The notes beneath the pieces are model-generated. The model was not told the DNA's origin, ran no database searches, and saw only the letters and a list, made by a program, of their open reading frames with translations. A stretch of 64,000 nt of DNA from Pontibacter oryzae (GTDB lineage: Bacteria > Bacteroidota > Bacteroidia > Cytophagales > Hymenobacteraceae), in contig NZ_QWGE01000003.1 of NCBI RefSeq assembly GCF_003576375.1, positions 310,001 to 374,000 on the forward strand, written 5' to 3'. This document shows positions 44,612 through 50,975 of the stretch, in pieces (the first letter of the stretch is position 1; each line of letters begins with the position of its first letter). The position numbers were made by a program, and so were the translations under genes.

Positions 44612-44779
44612 ATGAAAATTGTAATCCTAATTTTAGCATTTATGTCCGGTGTTGGTGCCTCTATCAAAAAGTCTGCGTCGGATATCGAAAAAATCAAAGC
44701 ACACCACGAACTAAACGAGTACCAAAAGTACCCAAACCTGTTACCTGAGGTTGAGATAGTTGCCCCTGCTCAGAAGTAA
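44612..44779 (+). CDS. Micropeptide 1 of a tandem pair (55 aa)
   Basis: 55 aa from ATG at 44612. It has a hydrophobic N-terminus (MKIVILILAFMSGVGA), an amphipathic charged centre SIKKSASDIEKIKAHHELNEYQ (about 17-38 in total) and the terminal block PNLLPEVEIVAPAQK. The second peptide gene 65 nt downstream repeats the same plan. Over the shared 12-residue block PNLLPEVEIVAP, 9 of 12 codons differ and every change is synonymous, which is direct evidence that the peptide is translated and selected. Probably membrane-inserted or secreted. Not recognised as any known family. Confidence 0.85.
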   Translation: MKIVILILAFMSGVGASIKKSASDIEKIKAHHELNEYQKYPNLLPEVEIVAPAQK

Positions 44780-44844
44780 GCCTAGTATTTTACCCTCTTT
44801 AGCATCTACTAATCCAATTCACTACCACTCAAAAAAATAAAACC

Positions 44845-45009
44845 ATGAAAATCGTAATCTTAATTTTCCTATTTGCGATCGGCGTTGGCGCCTCAGTAAA
44901 AAAATCGGCTGAAGACATCAAGGAAATCAGCGTTCGCCAGGAGCTAAACCAGCTTAAGAGCCTACCAAACCTATTGCCAGAAGTTGAAATTGTGGCACCA
45001 CGCATTTAA
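44845..45009 (+). CDS. Micropeptide 2 of a tandem pair (54 aa)
   Basis: 54 aa from ATG at 44845. MKIVILIFLFAIGVGA hydrophobic start, then SVKKSAEDIKEISVRQELNQ and the conserved tail LPNLLPEVEIVAPRI. Compared with peptide 1 the residues kept are MKIVILI, GVGAS-KKSA-DI, EL and PNLLPEVEIVAP, while the middle diverges. Each has its own A-rich leader ending AAACC-ATG or similar. The terminal EVEIVAP resembles the segment after the regulatory domain in TonB-dependent receptors (L-x-E-V-E-V-V-A), a speculative hint of contact with TonB. Confidence 0.85.
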   Translation: MKIVILIFLFAIGVGASVKKSAEDIKEISVRQELNQLKSLPNLLPEVEIVAPRI

Positions 45010-45017
45010 CCTTGCCT

Positions 45018-45128
45018 ATGAGAACTCTTCTCTTAATAATTACAGTGTTGCTGGCCTTTGCTTTTGTGTGTAGAAGGCTGCTTGACCAACAGCCTCAGGC
45101 TTGCGCAGAGCTAGCACACCAGTTTTAG
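45018..45128 (+). CDS. Possible third micropeptide (36 aa, one TM)
   Basis: 36 aa: MRTLLLIITVLLAFAFVCRR followed by LLDQQPQACAELAHQF. One hydrophobic helix (about 3-18) stopped by Arg-Arg, then a short polar tail with Cys residues. It starts 8 nt after the stop of micropeptide 2, so it could be translated by coupling. It does not align with the first two peptides, so the evidence is only position and composition. Confidence 0.45.
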   Translation: MRTLLLIITVLLAFAFVCRRLLDQQPQACAELAHQF

Positions 45129-45222
45129 ACTAAATTGCTGCCAGTTGCCTACACGGTAAGCCTCGTTTAAACCAGCTTATTGTAACATAGCACGTACTCA
45201 CAGGAAAGATATTATAAACATA

Positions 45223-45245
45223 AAGCCCGGTTTATGGCCGGGCTT
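45223..45245. terminator. Terminator between the micropeptides and the 45272 gene
   Basis: AAGCCCGG (45223-45230) pairs with CCGGGCTT (45238-45245) around TTTATGG, followed by CTTCGTTTTATACTT. Shared by convergent transcripts. Confidence 0.82.
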
Positions 45246-45271
45246 CTTCGTTTTATACTTGCCTTTAATAG

Positions 45272-45817
45272 TTAATCCTCTTTCTTTTTAAAGATGTCCA
45301 GGATGCTTGGCTTATCGTCGTTCTTGTTGTTTTTCTTTCCGAAGGGCCACCACTCTTTCTTCTGCTTTTTCTCCTTCAGCAGCACATAGCGCACCGAAAC
45401 CCCGGAGGAAAGGTGTATCCAATCCTCGTGGTTGATGTGTACCGCCGGTTTTACGTCTGCGGAGAGCAGGAAGGGCAGGCCGTTCACCTTATACTCTATG
45501 CCCAGTATGCCATCTACGCCTGTAAATACGCCGCTGTCTTTGAGGTTGCCAATGTGGCCGCCGGCACCCAGGTAATAGTTGAAGCGCTTGCCTAGCATTG
45601 GGAAGTGCCACTCGTACAAGGCCGTGCCGCTATACTCGCGCGAGCCGATCTGTACAATACCTTCTATGGTGCCTTTTTCGTGCAGTTTCTGCTGCAGGGT
45701 AAGGCCAAACCTATCGCTCTCCAGGCGCACGCCGGCTGCCGTTCTATACTTCTGCGCCATGCCAGCCATGCATACAGTGCACAGCAATAATATCGTAAAC
45801 AGTACTCTCTTGCTCAT
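45272..45817 (-). CDS. Putative outer-membrane beta-barrel protein, unknown function
   Basis: 181 aa with a signal peptide (about 1-21, AGMAQ). The mature part alternates short strands (TAAGVRLESDRFGLTLQQ, YYLGAGGHIGN, GILGIEYKVNGLPFLLSADVKPAVH, VSVRYVLL), consistent with a small eight-strand barrel. The C-terminal 45 residues are Lys-rich and disordered-looking (KEKKQKKEWWPFGKKNNKND), unusual for a barrel that would normally end in a strand. No named family recognised. Convergent with the micropeptides. Confidence 0.75.
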   Translation of the reverse strand: MSKRVLFTILLLCTVCMAGMAQKYRTAAGVRLESDRFGLTLQQKLHEKGTIEGIVQIGSREYSGTALYEWHFPMLGKRFNYYLGAGGHIGNLKDSGVFTGVDGILGIEYKVNGLPFLLSADVKPAVHINHEDWIHLSSGVSVRYVLLKEKKQKKEWWPFGKKNNKNDDKPSILDIFKKKED

Positions 45818-46003
45818 GGGTAAGGGTGAGATTGAAGTTCTGAAGTATAAATTCAGAGGCTTAAAGATACTTTATTCTCAGGTTTGTGTTGCCTCCCGGA
45901 AGTATACTTTTAAAAGATATAGGCACATGTACCCAACGGAAAACAGTGCCCGTATGGTATTTATGCTGATAAAAGCCCGCTAAAAGTATACTTGGCAAGG
46001 CTA

Positions 46004-46411
46004 CTAATCGCCGCGATAGCCGCGATTGGCTTTCTTTTCGGACTGCTTCTTTTTGCCTTCCAGCCTGCGCCGCACGCTGGATCGGGTTGGCTTGGTGGCT
46101 GTGCGCTTCTTCTGGCGGGTAAACGCCTGCCGAAGCAACTCGTAAAAGCGCTTTAAACATTGCTCCTTGTTTTGCAGCTGGCTGCGCTCGGTTTGGCAAA
46201 CTACCTGCAGGTAGCCATCGTTAGTGATGCGGTTAGCCAGCTTTTTTTGCACCAGCTCTTTTTCAGTGTCCGAGAGAAGCGATGACTGCCCCACATGGAA
46301 ACGCAACTCTACCTTTGTATTTACCTTATTCACGTTCTGCCCGCCTGCGCCACCGCTGCGCGATGCCTGAAACTCCAGCTCCTGTTCAAAATTGCGTTCG
46401 TGTAGATTCAT
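46004..46411 (-). CDS. arfB: Alternative ribosome-rescue peptidyl-tRNA hydrolase ArfB
   Basis: 135 aa. Releases stalled peptidyl-tRNA on non-stop ribosomes. Contains the class I release factor GGQ in SRSGGAGGQNVNKVNTKVEL (about 16-35) and the ArfB C-terminal basic tail RRRLEGKKKQSEKKANRGYRGD (about 112-133), which enters the mRNA channel. The absence of a codon-recognition domain distinguishes it from RF1/RF2. Monocistronic. Confidence 0.95.
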   Translation of the reverse strand: MNLHERNFEQELEFQASRSGGAGGQNVNKVNTKVELRFHVGQSSLLSDTEKELVQKKLANRITNDGYLQVVCQTERSQLQNKEQCLKRFYELLRQAFTRQKKRTATKPTRSSVRRRLEGKKKQSEKKANRGYRGD

Positions 46412-46449
46412 TCTTATTTCTTAAAGTACATGCTTACCTAAGGCCGCTT

Positions 46450-46474
46450 TTATACGTGTGTTTTGCACGTATAA
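46450..46474. repeat. Inverted repeat TTATACGTG/CACGTATAA
   Basis: Nine-bp arms around TGTTTTG in the arfB/ASRT intergenic region (278 nt). Could be an operator or a weak hairpin; no T-tract follows. Confidence 0.4.
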
Positions 46475-46689
46475 GTACACGCCCACAGGCAAAGGCTTTG
46501 ATGTTACGCTTTTTTACCTTGGTTATACTTTGTCAGTATTGTGCCATTTCGCTTAACATGCCTTCCGGGGCCGGTTACTAACAAAAAGATAGCCTCTGCT
46601 TGCTTTGCCATCGCTCAAGGAATATAACCCGTAAGATAGTATAGGCTATAAAGTATAGCATCGTTTTATAATCCTACACATTACTTCGT

Positions 46690-47076
46690 ATGGAGCAGGC
46701 TATCGGGCATAAAGTATGGGCAATCGCGGAAGGATTTATTCCGTCCTACGGGAATGGGCCGGCGCCCCAGTTTACCAGCCACGAAGCAGCCTGTATCCTG
46801 AACGCATCTGCGCAAGATGCAAATGTAAAGCTCTGGATTTACTTCTCTGACCGCGACCCAATTGGGCCATATAAATTCCTGGTACCGGCCAAGCGTACCA
46901 AGCACCTCCGCTTTAACGACCTGCATGAGCCAGAGGCCATACCCCTGGACACTGACTATGCCAGCCTGATAGAGTCGGATGTGCCCATTGTGGTACAGCA
47001 CACGCGCCTTGACTCGCGCCAGGCAGAAAACGCGCTCATCAGCACCATTGCTTTTCCGGTTACTTCCTCTGTGTAG
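46690..47076 (+). CDS. Sensory rhodopsin transducer homolog (ASRT family)
   Basis: 128 aa soluble beta-sandwich protein of the Anabaena sensory rhodopsin transducer family. The family hallmark blocks are all present: GHKVWAIAEGFIPSYGNGPAP (about 6-26), SHEAACILNAS (about 30-40), IYFSDRDPIGPYKFLVPAKRT (about 49-69), LRFNDLHEPEAIPLDTDYAS (about 73-92) and VPIVVQHTRLDSRQAENALIST (about 98-119). In Anabaena the tetramer receives the signal from sensory rhodopsin. Here no rhodopsin gene is nearby, so it may act as a carbohydrate- or ligand-binding protein, as proposed for rhodopsin-free homologs. Monocistronic. Confidence 0.93.
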   Translation: MEQAIGHKVWAIAEGFIPSYGNGPAPQFTSHEAACILNASAQDANVKLWIYFSDRDPIGPYKFLVPAKRTKHLRFNDLHEPEAIPLDTDYASLIESDVPIVVQHTRLDSRQAENALISTIAFPVTSSV

Positions 47077-47138
47077 CATTGGTGTAAACATAAGCGCTTT
47101 GGCCTGCGTTAAACAATTGAACACCAAGCTCTAAAATC

Positions 47139-48218
47139 ATGAAATGGTCGCTAAACCTGGGAAGGGTGGCTGGTATAAAAATACTGGTACACTGGACATT
47201 TGTGCTCCTGCTAGGTTGGGTGGCGATTACTGAGGCCCAGCGCGGCAGCGATATACCCACTATCTTTCTTGCCATCGGGTTTATACTTTCGGTTTTCCTG
47301 TGCGTGGTGCTACATGAGTTGGGCCATGCCCTAACGGCCAAGCGCTACGGCATTAATACCAAAATGATCACGCTGTTGCCCATTGGCGGGGTAGCCAGCC
47401 TAGAACGGATGCCAGAGGACCCAAAGCAGGAACTATTGATTGCCGTGGCCGGACCAGCCGTAAACGTGGTCATCGCAGCTATACTTTGGCTTGTGCTACC
47501 CCCGCTGCAGGAGGTGCCTGCCGATGAGTTTTTCATGCGCATTACGCCCGCCAACTTCCTTTACCTGCTCCTTTTTGTGAATGTGGTACTGGTGCTGTTT
47601 AACGCTATCCCTGCCTTCCCGATGGATGGCGGCCGCGTGTTGCGCGCTTTACTCTCGTTTAAACTTGGCCGGGTGCGGGCCACTCAAATTGCCGCCAACC
47701 TAGGCCAGATGTTGGCTATTTTCTTTGTTTTCGTGGGGTTCTTCTACAACCCGTTTCTTATTCTGATCGGTATTTTCGTGTTCTTCGGGGCTTTCTCCGA
47801 AAACATGATTGTGAAGCACTTAGAGTTTCTGCGTGGCCACAGCGTGCGCGAAGGCATGATGACAAATTACGTTACGCTTAACCCTGCCGACACTGTGCGC
47901 GATGCCCTGGATAAATTGCTGACAGGCTCCGAGCACGAGTTTATCATCGAAGAAGAAGGGCAGGTGCTGGGCACGCTTACACGCTCTCAGCTAATACAAG
48001 CCGTGAAGCAGGAACAGATGTCTACGCCTGTCAGTAAAATTATGTCGGGGGAGGTAAAGACCTTTAATGTGCAGGACAAGCTTTCCGAGGCATACTCTGA
48101 GTTACAGAAATCCAAAGCACCTCTCTACCCTGTGTTGGAAAACGGCCAGCTTGCCGGCGTTATCAACTCTGATAACATCAACGAATTCATCTTAATCCAG
48201 TCAGCTTTGCAGCATTAA
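47139..48218 (+). CDS. Site-2 protease (M50) with tandem CBS domains
   Basis: 359 aa intramembrane zinc metalloprotease. Zn motif HELGHAL (HExxH, about 54-60) in the second membrane helix, and the distal Asp ligand in FNAIPAFPMDGGRVLRALL (about 156-174, N-x-x-P-x-x-P-x-D-G-G). Several hydrophobic helices follow to about 235, then a CBS pair (about 245-355) with MMTNYVTLNPADTVRDALDKLL and MSGEVKTFNVQDKLSEAYSEL. CBS domains probably sense adenine nucleotides. Likely substrates are membrane regulators such as anti-sigma factors (family knowledge). Confidence 0.94.
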   Translation: MKWSLNLGRVAGIKILVHWTFVLLLGWVAITEAQRGSDIPTIFLAIGFILSVFLCVVLHELGHALTAKRYGINTKMITLLPIGGVASLERMPEDPKQELLIAVAGPAVNVVIAAILWLVLPPLQEVPADEFFMRITPANFLYLLLFVNVVLVLFNAIPAFPMDGGRVLRALLSFKLGRVRATQIAANLGQMLAIFFVFVGFFYNPFLILIGIFVFFGAFSENMIVKHLEFLRGHSVREGMMTNYVTLNPADTVRDALDKLLTGSEHEFIIEEEGQVLGTLTRSQLIQAVKQEQMSTPVSKIMSGEVKTFNVQDKLSEAYSELQKSKAPLYPVLENGQLAGVINSDNINEFILIQSALQH

Positions 48219-48283
48219 AGGCTTTTTCTCGCACTATAAAACTCAAGCGTGTGCTTATGTCCGCTTTATTCAGGAGCTATACT

Positions 48284-50074
48284 TTAGAACTTCTCTTCCA
48301 GCCACAAAAACCCGCTGCTTAGCACAAACAGGGCAAAGAACCACCACAAAGGCACCGGCTCGTTGCGGTATGCCAGCGCGGCATTAGCTTGGCGTAGGCG
48401 TTGACTGGCGGCAAAGGCCTGCGTAGCGGCACGGCGGCTAGCTATACTTTCGAAGGTGAAACCAGTGGAATCCTGTACGAAGAAGAAGTATGGGTCTGTG
48501 CCCGCTGCCTGCACCTGGTGCCAATCGCTTTGGCGCGGCCAGAAGTCACCGCTAAACTTCTCAGGCTGGTGCATGTGCTGTGCCAAGGGCATGTGTATAC
48601 TTGTGGAGTCGGCTAGGCGCGTTACTGTGGCTGTAGTTAACTCGCCGTTGGAAGTATAATCCGTGAAGGTAAGCTGCACCGGCTGGTTTGGCTTCGGGAA
48701 CTGCGGCTGCGTAACCTGCCAGAACTGCTCCTGCACCTGCTCTTTGGCCACTGCTGTCAGCAGCGTGGCCCAGTAACTGGCATATACCTTGTCCTTGCCC
48801 TCCAACTGCCACGGGAAAGTCTGCGGCACCAGGCTAATGGCAACCTTGCCCCAACCCGCTTTTCGGGCACCGGCCAGTACATTTTTTCCTGATTCTGATA
48901 TGAGCGCTGAAAGTGCTGGTGCGTTTACCAAAGTATAGGGGGCGGCTATAGCTGTGGCGGCATCTGTACCGGCCCAGGAGGCACGCACGCTGCGGCTCTC
49001 TTGCCGGGAAACACGGCGGGTATCAAAGGAAGTGAAGAAAGCGGTGCTGCGGTTTGTGGCAGGCGCAGCAGCAATGCTCAACACGCCTAAACCATCCCTA
49101 GAAACAGCTTGTTGCAAAACGGATCGTTCGCTGGCGCTCAGATTTTGGAGGGCTTCCGGCTCTGTTATCACCACATCAAAATGCTGCAGCAAGCGCGGCG
49201 TAATACGGTTCAGATCTGTTTTGGGCATGTTCAGCCACTCGCTTTGGCTCAGGTTTTTGCTGATGGTTGCGCGGAAAGCCACCCGGTGCTGCAGCTCGCC
49301 CAAATGGTTTTTCAGGAATTTAAACTCAAAATTGGGTGTGGCAGCCAAAAGCAGCACGCCCAGTGGCTGCGGCTCCTCTACGTGCACAGGTAACTGCCCG
49401 AGGGTATCAGTTTGAGAGCCCTTTTTCTGCAGCAAAGTATACATGGCACAGCCTTTTACCTTCGGGGTATAGCGCAGCCGGAACGTCTGGCTGCTATCAG
49501 GTAACAAAGTAACCGAATCCTGAAGCTGGCCAGCTGCGTGCAAGTATAGTATAGCTTTACCTGCCTTAGCCATATACTTGCCGTTTACCTCCACTCCTTG
49601 GCCTAGTTTCACGCGTTGCGGCCAATCAACTGCTTGCAAGCCCGCTGGTAGCTCTGTTAGGTGTGTTTGCAAGCTAAGGCCTTCCAGTTGCGCTAATTCT
49701 TGCGTTGGCAAGCCATACCCTAATACGTGTAGGGTTTGTAGCCCAGGCTGATGTTGCCGCAGCTGTAGTAAGGCATTAAGTGGTATCCCATTGACGTTGC
49801 TAGTGGCTTGGTAAGTATAAACCTGCAGCTTCGCCTTTTGCTGCTGCAGCGCTTTTAGGGTGTCGGGGTTATAGCCTTCCGTCAGTAAAATGGCAGCGCT
49901 GGGATTGATGGCCTGCTGCGTAACCGGCGGAAAAACCAGTAGCACCAAACTGATGCCTGCCACCATACTTGCCACCAAACGCCAGCCCAGCCGCTGTCGG
50001 TTTGGCCGGCGCCAGGCCAGCCACAACAGCACAAGTATAATCGGTATCGTTAGCAGCCAGGTAAGTTGCATCAT
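48284..50074 (-). CDS. Membrane protein with glutamine-amidotransferase-like domain
   Basis: 596 aa. Two TM helices at the N-terminus (about 4-22 and 32-52), a large periplasmic region, and one C-terminal helix (about 575-592, VPLWWFFALFVLSSGFLWL). The periplasmic part includes beta domains and a region at about 240-420 with GVLLLAATPNFEFKFLKNHL, DVVITEPEAL and LGVLSIAAAP. That is the pattern of the class I GATase-like domain found next to BatA/MoxR clusters (inference from layout). No catalytic Cys was identified. Last gene of the big minus-strand cluster, 8 nt after the YdeI-type gene. Confidence 0.75.
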   Translation of the reverse strand: MMQLTWLLTIPIILVLLWLAWRRPNRQRLGWRLVASMVAGISLVLLVFPPVTQQAINPSAAILLTEGYNPDTLKALQQQKAKLQVYTYQATSNVNGIPLNALLQLRQHQPGLQTLHVLGYGLPTQELAQLEGLSLQTHLTELPAGLQAVDWPQRVKLGQGVEVNGKYMAKAGKAILYLHAAGQLQDSVTLLPDSSQTFRLRYTPKVKGCAMYTLLQKKGSQTDTLGQLPVHVEEPQPLGVLLLAATPNFEFKFLKNHLGELQHRVAFRATISKNLSQSEWLNMPKTDLNRITPRLLQHFDVVITEPEALQNLSASERSVLQQAVSRDGLGVLSIAAAPATNRSTAFFTSFDTRRVSRQESRSVRASWAGTDAATAIAAPYTLVNAPALSALISESGKNVLAGARKAGWGKVAISLVPQTFPWQLEGKDKVYASYWATLLTAVAKEQVQEQFWQVTQPQFPKPNQPVQLTFTDYTSNGELTTATVTRLADSTSIHMPLAQHMHQPEKFSGDFWPRQSDWHQVQAAGTDPYFFFVQDSTGFTFESIASRRAATQAFAASQRLRQANAALAYRNEPVPLWWFFALFVLSSGFLWLEEKF

Positions 50075-50082
50075 AATTTTAT

Positions 50083-50583
50083 TTAGCGCGGAGGCAGCCC
50101 CAGCATGGCCCGGAAGTCTTCCTTGCCCTCCGGCAGTGTTTTTAGGTTCTCGATCAGGGTAATGGCACGGTCTACGCGCAGTTGCGGGCTTTTTACCGCC
50201 GACACGTGGTTAAGCACGTAGCGCTGCACACTGGGCTTCAGCAGCTGAAAGCGGCGGTTGCCTTCTTCGTCCTGGTACAGCAGTTCCTCCAGTTCTTCAG
50301 GCATGTCGGTGCCATACTTGCTGTCGTCTTTCTCCAGGGCAACCGTGGCAGTGTCGTGCAGGGCCAGCCTCAATTGCTGCATGCGCTTCTTGCTGATGCT
50401 GATGTATGCTTTGCCCTCGCCCAGGGCCATTAACCCGCACTGGAACGTCAGGGCTTGGTTAACGGTGCAATGCAGGCGTATTTTGAGCGTGCCTAGCTGC
50501 TGCACCACTTCCTGCGGCACTTCCAGGTAGTGCATGCCGGGGAGGTGCTGGAGTAAACCGATATGGGTTTTGAACTGAATCAT
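50083..50583 (-). CDS. YdeI/OmpD-associated protein with DUF1905 domain
   Basis: 166 aa, cytoplasmic. N-terminal DUF1905-like beta barrel (about 1-95) with GMHYLEVPQEVVQQL, LHCTVNQALTFQCGLMALGEGKAYISI and LHDTATVALEKDDSKYG. The C-terminal YdeI/OmpD-associated helical domain (about 130-166) has NHVSAVKSPQLRVDRAITLIENL and the basic ending. Function unknown; the related E. coli YdeI is linked to stress survival. It precedes the GATase-like gene by 8 nt. The 386-nt gap upstream is full of repeats. Confidence 0.85.
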   Translation of the reverse strand: MIQFKTHIGLLQHLPGMHYLEVPQEVVQQLGTLKIRLHCTVNQALTFQCGLMALGEGKAYISISKKRMQQLRLALHDTATVALEKDDSKYGTDMPEELEELLYQDEEGNRRFQLLKPSVQRYVLNHVSAVKSPQLRVDRAITLIENLKTLPEGKEDFRAMLGLPPR

Positions 50584-50684
50584 GTCTTTTGCTTCTGCTA
50601 TACTTCCTATTTACTGTTAATCTTCAGCCTTGCTTGCCAACCGTTTCATTTCTGGCTTTGATGCCCTCTAGGCCGGGAGGCCTC

Positions 50685-50786
50685 GTCTTTGGGCATCGCG
50701 CGGTGTATTGAAGCTGCCATCGCTGCGCTGCAGGCTGCCTCACTGCGTTCGGCACCGCATCAATACAAGGCGCTCAACCCAAAGAC
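50685..50786. repeat. Intergenic 102-bp inverted-repeat element
   Basis: 27-nt arms at 50685-50711 and 50760-50786. GTCTTTGGG and TGTATTGA in the left arm pair perfectly with TCAATACA and CCCAAAGAC in the right arm; the 10 central bases of each arm differ. The interior is GC-rich with repeated GCTGCC. Unknown type; possible mobile palindromic unit or structured RNA. Confidence 0.75.
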
Positions 50787-50827
50787 TGGGATCATTTCTA
50801 ATAGCCGCTGCTGACGGAGCTTGAACT

Positions 50828-50867
50828 AAACTCCCTCTCCTGTTTTTAGGAGAGGGTTGGGGAGAGG
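50828..50867. repeat. CTCCC-hairpin intergenic repeat, copy 1
   Basis: AAACT then CCCTCTCCT (50833-50841) paired with AGGAGAGGG (50848-50856), followed by TTGGGGAGAGG. Same plan as the copy at 56872-56910. Confidence 0.7.
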
Positions 50868-50945
50868 TGAAAAAGTCTGAAGGGAGCAGGAGGTTAACAA
50901 AACTTTTCGAGCATTCCCACCCATCCTCTAATTCTTACACCTTTT

Positions 50946-50975
50946 AACTCGTGACTCAGAACTCAGAACTCAATT
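50946..50975. repeat. ACTCAGAACTC simple repeat, copy 1
   Basis: Quasi-repeats of ACTC and AGAACTC; overlaps the stop codon of the DUF4175 gene. Same orientation as the copy at 62880-62908. Confidence 0.7.

Larger units (their letters stand above)
50584..50969. other. Repeat-rich intergenic region
   Basis: 386 nt, no gene. Holds a 100-bp imperfect inverted repeat (50685-50786), a CTCCC-type hairpin repeat (50828-50867) and an ACTCAGAACTC simple repeat reaching the DUF4175 stop codon. Confidence 0.85.

Noticed and set aside
50685..50786. Integron attC site
   Set aside because: No GTTRRRY/RYYYAAC core pair at the arm ends and no integrase or cassette array.
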